64,000 nucleotides of DNA, taken from NCBI GenBank assembly GCA_047601145.1, contig JASGJW010000005.1, positions 310,001 through 374,000 of the forward strand, read 5' to 3'. Made by a program: the position numbers and the translations under genes. The stretch comes from UBA7672 sp047601145. GTDB lineage: Bacteria > Pseudomonadota > Alphaproteobacteria > Caulobacterales > Hyphomonadaceae. Positions 36,516 to 44,876 of the stretch are shown here, piece by piece (position 1 is the first letter of the stretch; every line of letters starts with the position of its first letter). Under the pieces are notes generated by a model. The model saw only the letters and a program-made list of their open reading frames with translations, searched no databases and was not told the DNA's origin.

Positions 36516-38435
36516 ATGCGTCTGCGGTATTTGCTTGCGGGTACAGCTCTTCTGGCGGCGGCCTGCACGGTGACGCAGGACGTTGCCGCTCCTCCGGCGG
36601 CGAAGCTATCAGCGACGGCAGGTCCTGAAACGCGCCGCGCGCTGTTCGGCGAACTGCATCTGCACACGGCAATGTCGTTCGACGCATGGACGTTCGGCAC
36701 CAAGCTCGGGCCTGACGATGCCTATACATTTGCATCGGGCGGAACTGTCATGGTTCCGGCCTATCAGCTGCAACGTCAGCAAGGTATCGACCTGACCCAG
36801 CCCGTGCCCGCCCGCCGCGCATGGCCGCTGGATTTCGCTGCCGTCACTGACCACTCGGAATACCTTGGCGCCGTCGCGCAGATCGACGTTCCCGGCAGCG
36901 ATTTCTCGAAGACCAAACTCGCCGCGTTGCTGTCGACCGGCGACAGGCAAGCCTTCTATCGCGCAGGCGCCGCCATTCGCGGGATAAACACGGACGCCGA
37001 GACGACCGCGGCGCTGAAAGCAGCGGCGCAAGCCGCCGACGGCTGGACGATCGAGAAGCGCGCCGCCAACGCGCACAACCGGCCAGGCGTCTTCACCACG
37101 TTCATCGCCTATGAGTGGACGTCCTCGCCCGGCGACGGAATTCACCTGCATCGCAATGTGATCTTTGAAGGCAACGACGCGCCGGCGCCGTTTACCTCGG
37201 TGGACTCCGTCAAGCCGGAAGATCTCTGGGCTTATCTCGACCGTACGCGCGCTTCGGGCAACGACGTGCTGGCGATCCCGCATAATTCCAATTTCAGCGA
37301 TGGGCGGGACTTCGACTGGTACATGTCGGACGGCAAACCCATCAATGCGATCTACGCCCTCCAGCGCTCGCTCAACGAGCCGCTCGTTGAAATTGCACAA
37401 AACAAGGGCTCTTCCGAAACGGCCCCGGATCTCTCCGCCAGCGACGAGTTCGCGAATTTCGAGATCATGGACCACATCTACGTTGGCGAGACTGAAGCCG
37501 TTCACAACGGCGGCTATGTACGCCAGGGTCTCGGCCGCGGCCTCGTCGTGCAGGCGAGAACCGGCGCCAATCCCTTCAAGATGGGTTTCGTCGGCGCATC
37601 GGACTTCCATAATGGGCTGAGCGCCAGTGACGAGAACGCCTTCGCAGGCGGCGCCAACTCGATCGACGCGAGCACCATGCTTCCCGGAAACGACCGCGCG
37701 CGAGAGGCGCTCGACATGACGGGCCTGAGCAAGGTGATCCGGCCGAATGGCCAGCGCGAGAACGATCCGCTGCAGTATTCCTCCGCGGCCATCACGGGCG
37801 TGTGGGCGGAAGAGAACACGCGGACTTCCATCTTCGCCGCACTGAAGCGGCGGGAGACCTTCGCCACCTCCGGCACGCGCATCCGCGTCCGCATGTTCGG
37901 CGGCTGGGACTTTCCGGCCGACACGCTTGCGGATCGCGACTGGATGGCAAAAGCGTACCGGACCGGCGTCCCGATGGGAGGCGACATGCCGGCCAGGCCC
38001 CGCGCTAGGAAGGCGCCGAGTTTTGTCGTGCAGGCGATGAAGGATGCCGCCGGCGCCAATCTCGATCGTATTCAGGTCGTGAAGGTCTGGCTGGAGGGCG
38101 ACGACTACAAAGAGAAGATTTTCAACGTCGCCCTTTCCGGAAACCGCAAGGTTGACGCGACCGGCGCAACCCCGGCCGTCGGCAACACGGTCAACCTCCG
38201 TGACGGCAGCTTCACGAACACGATCGGAGCAACCGAGCTCAGCGCTGTCTGGACAGACCCCGAATTCGACCCTGCGAAACCGTCGATCTACTATGCCCGC
38301 GTCCTTGAAATTCCAACGCCGCGCTGGTCGACCCTGCTGGCGCTGCAGCGCAAGCTGCCGATCCCGGACCGCGTGTCTCCTGTGATCCAGGAACGCGCCT
38401 GGACGTCGCCGATCTGGTTCACGCCTGCCGGCTGA
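36516..38435 (+). CDS. DUF3604-family lipoprotein
   Basis: The ATG at 36516 follows GGAGGGG by 7 bases. The 639-residue product is a lipoprotein (LLAAAC, Cys17) whose mature part begins with RALFGELHLHTAMSFDAWTF, the PHP-like metal-site signature of DUF3604, with further histidines in DFAAVTDHSEYLGA, VLAIPHNSNFSDG and FVGASDFHNGLSA. It is expected to be a metal-dependent phosphoesterase-like enzyme on the periplasmic side; the substrate is unknown. It follows the three quinoprotein genes and may be in the same transcription unit. Confidence 0.87.
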   Translation: MRLRYLLAGTALLAAACTVTQDVAAPPAAKLSATAGPETRRALFGELHLHTAMSFDAWTFGTKLGPDDAYTFASGGTVMVPAYQLQRQQGIDLTQPVPARRAWPLDFAAVTDHSEYLGAVAQIDVPGSDFSKTKLAALLSTGDRQAFYRAGAAIRGINTDAETTAALKAAAQAADGWTIEKRAANAHNRPGVFTTFIAYEWTSSPGDGIHLHRNVIFEGNDAPAPFTSVDSVKPEDLWAYLDRTRASGNDVLAIPHNSNFSDGRDFDWYMSDGKPINAIYALQRSLNEPLVEIAQNKGSSETAPDLSASDEFANFEIMDHIYVGETEAVHNGGYVRQGLGRGLVVQARTGANPFKMGFVGASDFHNGLSASDENAFAGGANSIDASTMLPGNDRAREALDMTGLSKVIRPNGQRENDPLQYSSAAITGVWAEENTRTSIFAALKRRETFATSGTRIRVRMFGGWDFPADTLADRDWMAKAYRTGVPMGGDMPARPRARKAPSFVVQAMKDAAGANLDRIQVVKVWLEGDDYKEKIFNVALSGNRKVDATGATPAVGNTVNLRDGSFTNTIGATELSAVWTDPEFDPAKPSIYYARVLEIPTPRWSTLLALQRKLPIPDRVSPVIQERAWTSPIWFTPAG

Positions 38436-38490
38436 TGTCGCTTGCCGACATCCTCGCCCGCGCCTACTGACCTCTGCAACGGAGGCGCCG

Positions 38491-39498
38491 ATGACTAGCA
38501 ACAAGGACAAGGTCGTCCGCGACCAGCCGGTGGAAATGCCCGCCGAGCAGGGTCCGCTCGCGCCCTATCACGGCGAGCAGCCGCCCGCCCCGCAATGGTT
38601 CCAGGACGCCATCAACGCACCTTACAGGACTGCGTTCACCGAATGCGAAGGCGCGAAGATCCACTACCAGTCCTGGGGCGATCGCTCGAAGCCTGGCCTG
38701 CTCCTGGTCCACGGCAACGGCGCCCATGCCCACTGGTGGGACTTCGTCGCGCCCTACCTCACCGACGATTACCACGTCGTCGCCATGACCTTCTCCGGCA
38801 TGGGCGACAGCGACTGGCGCGAGACCTACGCGATGGGCACGTTCGCGAAGGAACAGCTTGCCGTCTGTGAAGCCGCCGGTCTCTTCACCCACGCTGAAAA
38901 GCCGATCATCGTTTCGCACTCATTCGGCGGCTTCGTGACGATTCTCACCGGCGCCGAATACGGCGACCGATTCACCGGCATCGTCATCGTCGACTCGCCC
39001 GTGAACCCACCGGACCGCCCGCGCCGCGGCCCGCCCGGCAATGTCCGCGGCAACAAGGTCTACCCCACGCTCGAAAAGGCGCTCTCGCGCTTCCGTCTCG
39101 CCCCGCTCCAGCCGTGCGAGAACCACTACATCCTCGACTACATCGCGCGCTGGTCGCTCCGCAAAGCGCCGATGGCCGATGGAAGCGGCGATGGCTGGGC
39201 GTGGAAGTTCGACCCCTCGATCTGGCAGCGCTTCTCCACCTCCCGCGAACCGCGCGAGCTCCTCAAGGAAACCCGCTGCCGCATCGCCCTCTTCAAGGGC
39301 GACAAGTCGGTGATCTGGGACGATGATGTCGGCGACTACATGCGAGGCCTCCTCAACCGCCAGGTCCCCTTCGTCGTCATCCCCGAAGCCCGCCACCATG
39401 TGATGCTCGACCAGCCCCTCGCCTTTGTCGCGGCGCTGCGAACGCTCCTCCAGGAATGGCAGCATTCGACCTCCGACCGGGCAATCCCGGCCGCCTAG
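38491..39498 (+). CDS. Alpha/beta hydrolase
   Basis: The 335-residue protein has no signal peptide. LLLVHGNGAHAHWW is the oxyanion-hole segment, SHSFGGFV holds the nucleophile serine, and the catalytic histidine is likely in ARHHVMLDQP near the C-terminus. The N-terminal 50 residues are an extra polar extension. GGAGG precedes the ATG by 5 bases. This class includes epoxide hydrolases, haloalkane dehalogenases and esterases, and nothing here separates them. It lies 55 bp after the DUF3604 gene. Confidence 0.87.
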   Translation: MTSNKDKVVRDQPVEMPAEQGPLAPYHGEQPPAPQWFQDAINAPYRTAFTECEGAKIHYQSWGDRSKPGLLLVHGNGAHAHWWDFVAPYLTDDYHVVAMTFSGMGDSDWRETYAMGTFAKEQLAVCEAAGLFTHAEKPIIVSHSFGGFVTILTGAEYGDRFTGIVIVDSPVNPPDRPRRGPPGNVRGNKVYPTLEKALSRFRLAPLQPCENHYILDYIARWSLRKAPMADGSGDGWAWKFDPSIWQRFSTSREPRELLKETRCRIALFKGDKSVIWDDDVGDYMRGLLNRQVPFVVIPEARHHVMLDQPLAFVAALRTLLQEWQHSTSDRAIPAA

Positions 39499-39645
39499 CG
39501 CAGATTTCCCCCGGAACCGGCGATTCTCCCGGAAATCATGCGCTATTTTCCACCCCGTGCGGCCTTCTGAGCGCTTTTCAACCGCGCGCGATCCGGTTAC
39601 ATCCGACCCCGCTTAGACCTTCATGTCGCTGGGAGATGTTTCGCG

Positions 39646-39990
39646 ATGGCGCACGCCGAACCCGCCAACAAAGGCCCGATCGTGACGCCGCCGGCGCACA
39701 CCGACGCTTACATGGACATGGCCGCCCGCCGCGGAATGTTCTCGGGCTTCGGCCATCTCACCGCCTGGGGCAGCCTCCTGGTCATCCTCGTGGTCGGCTA
39801 TGCCACCTTCACCATCACGATGCACATCCCGTGGATCGGCGCGATGATCGGCCTTGCCGTGTTCGGCATCGCCGCCGGCCTGCTGATGAACCTTGGCGGC
39901 GCCTGGGTCGCGACGGTGATCGGCCTCTGCGTCCTGGCCGTCTTCCTTGAAGTCCTGATCTGGCTCGGGTCTGCACTGCTGGGCGGCTGA
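39646..39990 (+). CDS. aa3-type cytochrome c oxidase subunit IV-domain membrane protein
   Basis: The 114-residue protein has a soluble N-terminus and about three hydrophobic helices. YMDMAARRGMFSGFGHLT followed by a helix resembles the small aa3-type oxidase subunit IV domain (COX4_pro_2 type) that alphaproteobacteria often encode directly upstream of pntAA; here it is followed by pntAA after 26 bp. The rest of the protein is longer than the usual single-helix form. The assignment rests mostly on this segment and on context. Confidence 0.55.
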   Translation: MAHAEPANKGPIVTPPAHTDAYMDMAARRGMFSGFGHLTAWGSLLVILVVGYATFTITMHIPWIGAMIGLAVFGIAAGLLMNLGGAWVATVIGLCVLAVFLEVLIWLGSALLGG

Positions 39991-40016
39991 TCCCCATCCG
40001 GGGTTGAGGGGACCAC

Positions 40017-41141
40017 ATGAAAATTGCAGTCCTGAAGGAACGCCGTTTCGACGAGACGCGCGTGGCGGCGACGCCTGAATCCGTCAAGAAGCTGATCGGC
40101 CTCAAGCACTCGGTCGCCATTGAAAGCGGCGCAGGCGCCTCAGCTGGTCTGCGCGATGAGGACTACACCGCCGCCGGCGCGACCGTCGGATCGGCCGCTG
40201 ACGTCCTCAGACAAGCCGACATCGTCTTCAAGGTCCGTGCACCCGACGCCGCCGAACTGGCGACCTACCCCAAGGGCGCAGCGCTCCTTGGCCTCCTCGA
40301 GCCCTACGCCGCCAAGGCCGAAGCCGCCGCTTACGCCGCCGCCGGCGTCACAGCCGTCGCGATGGAATTCGTCCCCCGCATCACACGCGCGCAGTCGATG
40401 GATGTGCTGTCGAGCCAGGCCAACCTTGCCGGCTACCGCGCTGTGATCGAAGGCTCGCAGCTCTATGGCCGCGCCCTGCCGATGATGATGACCGCCGCAG
40501 GCACCGTCGCCGCCGCCAAGGTCTTTGTGATGGGCGCGGGCGTTGCCGGACTTCAGGCGATCGCCACCGCCCGGCGTCTCGGCGGCGTCGTCTCCGCCAC
40601 CGACGTTCGTCCGGCTGCAAAGGAACAGGTTGCCTCGCTCGGCGCGAAATTCATCGCGGTGGAGGACGAGGAGTTCAAGGCCGCCGAAACCGCCGCCGGC
40701 TACGCCAAGCCGATGTCCCCGGAATACCAGAAAAAACAGGCCGAACTCGTCGCCGCCCACATCGCCAAGCAGGACATCGTCGTCACCACGGCGCTGATCC
40801 CCGGCCGCCCCGCGCCAGTGTTGGTCACCGAAGCCATGGTGAAGTCCATGCGCCCCGGCTCCGTCGTCGTCGACCTCGCGGTCACGCAGGGCGGCAACTG
40901 CCCGCTCTCAAAGCCCGACCAGGTTGTTGACGTGAACGGCGTGAAAGTCATCGGCTTCACAAACCTTCCCGGTCGTATCGCCGCTGACGCCTCCGCCCTC
41001 TACGCCCGCAACCTCCTCGCCCTTCTCCCGCTGCTGACAGGCGAGAACGCCGCGTTCTCGCCGAAGTGGGACGACGAAATCGTGAAAGCCGCTGTCCTCA
41101 CGAAGGACGGCGCCGTCGTCCACCCGGCGCTGAACAGCTAA
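40017..41141 (+). CDS. pntAA: NAD(P) transhydrogenase subunit alpha, part 1 (NAD-binding)
   Basis: The 374-residue protein is the soluble NAD(H)-binding domain I: MKIAVLKERRFDETRVAATP start, FVPRITRAQSMDVLSSQANL, VFVMGAGVAGLQAIATARRL (Rossmann loop), TDVRPAAKEQVASLGAKF, and VVDLAVTQGGNCPLSKPDQV. It transfers hydride from NADH to NADP on domain III, driven by the proton gradient, and supplies NADPH. GAGGGG precedes the ATG. The subunit is split as in most alphaproteobacteria. Confidence 0.96.
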   Translation: MKIAVLKERRFDETRVAATPESVKKLIGLKHSVAIESGAGASAGLRDEDYTAAGATVGSAADVLRQADIVFKVRAPDAAELATYPKGAALLGLLEPYAAKAEAAAYAAAGVTAVAMEFVPRITRAQSMDVLSSQANLAGYRAVIEGSQLYGRALPMMMTAAGTVAAAKVFVMGAGVAGLQAIATARRLGGVVSATDVRPAAKEQVASLGAKFIAVEDEEFKAAETAAGYAKPMSPEYQKKQAELVAAHIAKQDIVVTTALIPGRPAPVLVTEAMVKSMRPGSVVVDLAVTQGGNCPLSKPDQVVDVNGVKVIGFTNLPGRIAADASALYARNLLALLPLLTGENAAFSPKWDDEIVKAAVLTKDGAVVHPALNS

Positions 41142-41151
41142 GGATCGCACC

Positions 41152-41586
41152 ATGATGAAGCGCCTCGCGGTACTCGGCCTCACAGCCCTGCTGGCCGCCG
41201 CTCCAGCCTTCGCATCCACCGGCGCCGAAGCGGTCGACCCGCTGATCTTCCGCCTCGCCATCTTCGTGCTGGCGATCTTCGTCGGCTACTACGTCGTCTG
41301 GTCCGTGACGCCCGCCCTGCACACGCCGCTGATGGCCGTCACCAACGCCATCTCCTCCGTCATCATCGTCGGCGCGCTGATTGCCGCCGTCTCCGGCTCC
41401 GGCCAGGAAATGACGTCGGATCTCTGGCTGTCGAAAAGCATGGGCGGCGTCGCCGTTGCGCTGGCCGCCGTCAACATCTTCGGCGGCTTCCTCGTCACGC
41501 GCCGCATGCTCGCGATGTACAAGAAGAAAGACAAGCCGGCCGCCGGCGACGCTGCGAAGACTTCTGCGACGACTGGGGGGCACTAG
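41152..41586 (+). CDS. pntAB: NAD(P) transhydrogenase subunit alpha, part 2 (membrane)
   Basis: The 144-residue membrane subunit has a leader-like N-terminus (LTALLAAAPAFAS), then FRLAIFVLAIFVGYYVVWSV and the conserved block TPALHTPLMAVTNAISSVII, and two more helices. It ends in a Lys/Ala-rich tail. The N-terminal leader makes it longer than the usual roughly 100-residue PntAB; whether it is cleaved is unknown. It lies 10 bp after pntAA and 3 bp before pntB. Confidence 0.94.
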   Translation: MMKRLAVLGLTALLAAAPAFASTGAEAVDPLIFRLAIFVLAIFVGYYVVWSVTPALHTPLMAVTNAISSVIIVGALIAAVSGSGQEMTSDLWLSKSMGGVAVALAAVNIFGGFLVTRRMLAMYKKKDKPAAGDAAKTSATTGGH

Positions 41587-41589
41587 TCC

Positions 41590-43002
41590 ATGAACGCAAA
41601 CATCGCAGCCCTTCTCTATCTCGTCTCGGGCGTCCTCTTCATTCTCTCGCTGCGCGGGCTCTCCAGCCCCGCTACGTCTCAGGCCGGCGCCCGCAACGGC
41701 ATGATCGGCATGGCGATCGCCATCGCCACCACGCTGTGGATGGCGTGGGAGAACAATGCCGGCCTTGATGGCGTGACGATCGCAATCATCGTCGGCGGCA
41801 TTGCTGTCGGCGGCATCGTCGGCGCCGTCGTGGCGCAGAAGATCAAGATGACGGCCATGCCGCAACTCGTGGCCTTCTTCCACTCGCTGGTCGGCCTTGC
41901 CGCCGTGCTCGTCGCGGCCGCTGCGCTCTACGCGCCTGAAAGCTACGGTATCGGCATCCCCGGCCAGATCCACACGGCCTCCATCATCGAACTCTCGCTC
42001 GGCTCGGCGATCGGCGCGCTCACCTTTACCGGCTCTGTCATCGCCTTCCTCAAGCTCAACGGCAACATGTCGGGCGCGCCCATCATCCTGCCCGCTCGCC
42101 ACCTGCTGAATATTGCGCTCGGCGTCGCCATCGTCGTGCTCGTGGTCATGATGATCCAGACCGAAGGTTCGCAGCCCTGGATGTTCTTGGCTCTGACGGC
42201 CCTGGCCCTGGTGCTCGGCATCACGCTCATCATCCCGATCGGCGGGGCGGACATGCCCGTCGTCGTCTCGATGCTGAACTCCTACTCCGGCTGGGCCGCC
42301 GCCGCGCTCGGGTTCACACTCGAGAACAATGCATTGATCATCACGGGCTCTCTCGTTGGCTCGTCCGGTGCGATCCTGTCCTACATCATGTGCAAGGCGA
42401 TGAACCGCAGCTTCATCTCCGTCATTCTGGGCGGTTTTGGCGGCGAAACAGCCACTGCGGCCACCGGCGGCCCCGCCAAGCCCGTGAAGATCGGCTCCGC
42501 CGACGACGCCGCCTTCATCATGAAGAACGCCTCCAAGGTGATCATCGTCCCCGGCTATGGCATGGCCGTCGCCCAGGCCCAGCACGCGCTGAAGGAGATG
42601 GCCGAGAAGCTGAAAGCTGAAGGCGTCGACATCGAATACGCCATCCACCCGGTCGCGGGCCGCATGCCCGGCCACATGAACGTGCTCCTCGCCGAGGCCC
42701 AGGTTCCGTACGACGAAGTCCACGAACTGGAAGACATCAATTCCTCCTTCGCGCAGGCCGACGTCGCCTTTGTCATCGGCGCGAACGACGTCACCAACCC
42801 CGACGCCGAAACCAACACGGCCTCGCCGATCTACGGCATGCCGGTGCTGAAAGTCTGGAACGCGAAGACCGTCTTCTTCATCAAGCGCTCCCTCGCGTCG
42901 GGCTATGCCGGCGTCGAGAACCCCCTGTTCTTCCGCGAAAACACGATGATGCTGCTGGGCGACGCGAAGAAGATGACCGAAGAGATCGTCAAGGGGCTGT
43001 AA
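41590..43002 (+). CDS. pntB: NAD(P) transhydrogenase subunit beta
   Basis: The 470-residue protein has nine or so membrane helices forming the proton channel (e.g. PQLVAFFHSLVGLAAVLVA, SMLNSYSGWAAAALGFTL) and the C-terminal NADP-binding domain III (IIVPGYGMAVAQAQHALKEM, HPVAGRMPGHMNVLLAEA, FVIGANDVTNPDAE, VWNAKTVFFIKRS). All motifs expected for function are present. It closes the pnt operon. Confidence 0.97.
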   Translation: MNANIAALLYLVSGVLFILSLRGLSSPATSQAGARNGMIGMAIAIATTLWMAWENNAGLDGVTIAIIVGGIAVGGIVGAVVAQKIKMTAMPQLVAFFHSLVGLAAVLVAAAALYAPESYGIGIPGQIHTASIIELSLGSAIGALTFTGSVIAFLKLNGNMSGAPIILPARHLLNIALGVAIVVLVVMMIQTEGSQPWMFLALTALALVLGITLIIPIGGADMPVVVSMLNSYSGWAAAALGFTLENNALIITGSLVGSSGAILSYIMCKAMNRSFISVILGGFGGETATAATGGPAKPVKIGSADDAAFIMKNASKVIIVPGYGMAVAQAQHALKEMAEKLKAEGVDIEYAIHPVAGRMPGHMNVLLAEAQVPYDEVHELEDINSSFAQADVAFVIGANDVTNPDAETNTASPIYGMPVLKVWNAKTVFFIKRSLASGYAGVENPLFFRENTMMLLGDAKKMTEEIVKGL

Positions 43003-43091
43003 GCGCCTTCGCCCTCACCGAACAAATTCCTGCCTACCTGTCGGTTGGTCCCTCCCTCGTTCGTCCTAAGGGCAGAACAGGGAGAAAACCC

Positions 43092-43490
43092 ATGACCGCG
43101 TCCATCACGCCCCGCAACAGGCTCTACTGGGCCGGCTGGGCCGTCTCCGGCCTCGTTGCGGCCTTCCTCGCCCTGTCGGCCAGCTTCAAGTTCTTCACGC
43201 CCGATATCGTACGTGAGACCATGTCCGGCCTTGGCTGGCCGGCCCATCACGACCTGATGATCGGCATCATCGAGACCGTGTGCGTGGTGCTTTACATCAT
43301 CCCGCAGACGGCCCTGCTCGGCGCCATCCTCGAGACCGCGCTGCTCGGCGGCGCGATCGCCACCAATGTCCGTGTCGACAATCCACTCTTCAGCCACGAA
43401 CTGTTCGGCGTCTATCTTGGCGTGATGATCTGGGGCGGCCTCTGGCTCCGCGACCCCCGCCTGCGCGCGCTCCTGCCGCTGCGGAACTGA
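43092..43490 (+). CDS. DoxX-like small membrane protein
   Basis: The 132-residue, four-helix protein begins with LYWAGWAVSGLVAAFLALSA and has MSGLGWPAHHDLMIGIIETV and NPLFSHELFGVYLGVMIWGG, the spacing and Gly/His pattern of the DoxX-like family. Such proteins are small membrane subunits of unknown role in respiration or stress. GGGAGAA precedes the ATG. Confidence 0.8.
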   Translation: MTASITPRNRLYWAGWAVSGLVAAFLALSASFKFFTPDIVRETMSGLGWPAHHDLMIGIIETVCVVLYIIPQTALLGAILETALLGGAIATNVRVDNPLFSHELFGVYLGVMIWGGLWLRDPRLRALLPLRN

Positions 43491-43585
43491 CACGCAGAAC
43501 TGGCGCGCATAACTGGCGCGATGAATAGGCGCCAAACCCGCAGGATGTGCTAGGATCCAAGGACGGCCCGCGGGAGAGACCGCCG

Positions 43586-43978
43586 ATGTCCATTCTGACC
43601 GACAACATGCAGTGGGTGCTGCTGATCTGCGGCCTGCTCACGCTCACGATGCTCCAGGGCGTGTTCGCCCCGCGCTTCACTATGCGCGCCTATTTCGGCG
43701 AGGCGCCCGACAGCCTCGCGGCCGACGCCCTGATGCGCAGCTGGAGCGCGCTGGTCGCCTTCTCCGGCGCCTTCCTGATCTATGCGGCCTACACGCCGGA
43801 AGTCCGCCCTGCCGCAACAGCCGTCGTCGGCGCCGGCAAGCTGTTCTTTGTCGTGCTGCTGCTCTCCCAGCCCAAACGCTTCTTCCGCGGCCAGGCCGTC
43901 ACCGCCATCATCCTCGACAGCCTGATGGTGATCATCTTCGCCGCCTTCCTCTACGCGATGATCAGCACCCCCGCCTGA
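43586..43978 (+). CDS. Four-helix small membrane protein, unknown
   Basis: The start is set at the ATG at 43586 because GGGAGAG lies 7 bases upstream; the open frame begins 39 bases earlier without support. The 130-residue protein has about four hydrophobic helices and a RAYFGEAPDSLAADALMRSW loop. I do not recognise a family. It follows the DoxX-like gene and precedes a methyltransferase on the same strand. Confidence 0.7.
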   Translation: MSILTDNMQWVLLICGLLTLTMLQGVFAPRFTMRAYFGEAPDSLAADALMRSWSALVAFSGAFLIYAAYTPEVRPAATAVVGAGKLFFVVLLLSQPKRFFRGQAVTAIILDSLMVIIFAAFLYAMISTPA

Positions 43979-44012
43979 TCACACCAACCTCTGCCAACCC
44001 GCAGGCACGCTC

Positions 44013-44630
44013 ATGGGCTTCTGGTCACGCCACATCGCTCCCGGCCTCGTCGACTGCGCGTGCGGCGCAAAGCCCATCGCCTACCAGCGCCGCAAGGTAA
44101 TCCCGAAAGCCTCCGGCGTGGTGCTCGAGATCGGGGCTGGCGGAGGCCGCAACTTCGCGCTCTACGACCGGACAAGAGTGACGCAGCTGATCGCCCTCGA
44201 ACCCGAAGCCGCGATGATCAGGCGTGGCAAGGCCCGCGCGCCCGAAGGCCTGGCCGTCGAATGGCTCGAACGCGGCGCTGAATCCGCGGGCCTGGCGCCG
44301 GGCTCGGTCGACACTATCGTTACCACCTACACGCTCTGCACTATTCCTGACGCCGTCGGTGCGCTCGCCGCTCTCCGCCCCGCGCTCAAGCCTGGTGGCC
44401 AGCTCCTCTTCTGCGAGCACGGCCTCGCGCCCGATCCCGCCGTGGTCAAATGGCAGAAGCGCATCGAACCCGTCTGGCGCCCCATCGCGGGAGGATGCCA
44501 TCTCACACGCGATGTCGATGCGATGCTCACCTCGGCGGGCTGGCGGATCGACAGCGCCGAACGCATGTACCTCCCCGGCACGCCTGGCTGGGCCGGCTAT
44601 AATGTCTGGGGCTCAGCGCGTCCTGCCTGA
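44013..44630 (+). CDS. Class I SAM-dependent methyltransferase
   Basis: The 205-residue protein has the SAM-binding motif VLEIGAGGGRNFALYD, an acidic loop at ALEPEA, and VDTIVTTYTLCTIPD as the post-motif strand. CGAKPIAYQRRKVIPKASG at the start and GCHLTRDVDAML near the end resemble the METTL7/phospholipid-type bacterial methyltransferases. The substrate is unknown. A complex hairpin with a T tract follows. Confidence 0.85.
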   Translation: MGFWSRHIAPGLVDCACGAKPIAYQRRKVIPKASGVVLEIGAGGGRNFALYDRTRVTQLIALEPEAAMIRRGKARAPEGLAVEWLERGAESAGLAPGSVDTIVTTYTLCTIPDAVGALAALRPALKPGGQLLFCEHGLAPDPAVVKWQKRIEPVWRPIAGGCHLTRDVDAMLTSAGWRIDSAERMYLPGTPGWAGYNVWGSARPA

Positions 44631-44633
44631 CAA

Positions 44634-44718
44634 GCGCCAGCGGCGCCCACGCATCGGGCGCCCAGTTCCTGACCGCCCGTCCTTGCAGCAACCGGCGCCT
44701 CGCGCTGGCGCACTTTTC
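44634..44718 (+). terminator. Nested hairpin, probable terminator
   Basis: GCGCCAGCG (44634-44642) pairs with CGCTGGCGC (44703-44711), followed by ACTTTT. Inside, GGCGCCC (44642-44648) pairs with GGGCGCC (44656-44662). The long outer loop makes the outer stem less certain. Confidence 0.5.
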
Positions 44719-44876
44719 CGCGTCACGCTTCTGATTTGATCCCGCTGCGTGCTTCTCCGTTGCGACTCTCCGGCGAATGCGCGCGGATGGCTCATGACGT
44801 GAGTGCGGGCCTTCCCCGGCATGTCGCTGCCCCGCACTCCGCCTCGCGCATGGACGGCGCGCTGCAGGAGGATGAC

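Noticed and set aside
32526..38510. Minus-strand open frames of 570-720 codons opposite the quinoprotein and DUF3604 genes
   Set aside because: They are mirror images of strongly GC-biased third positions in real genes. They are rich in Asp, Arg, Val and His with no recognisable motifs and no ribosome-binding sites.
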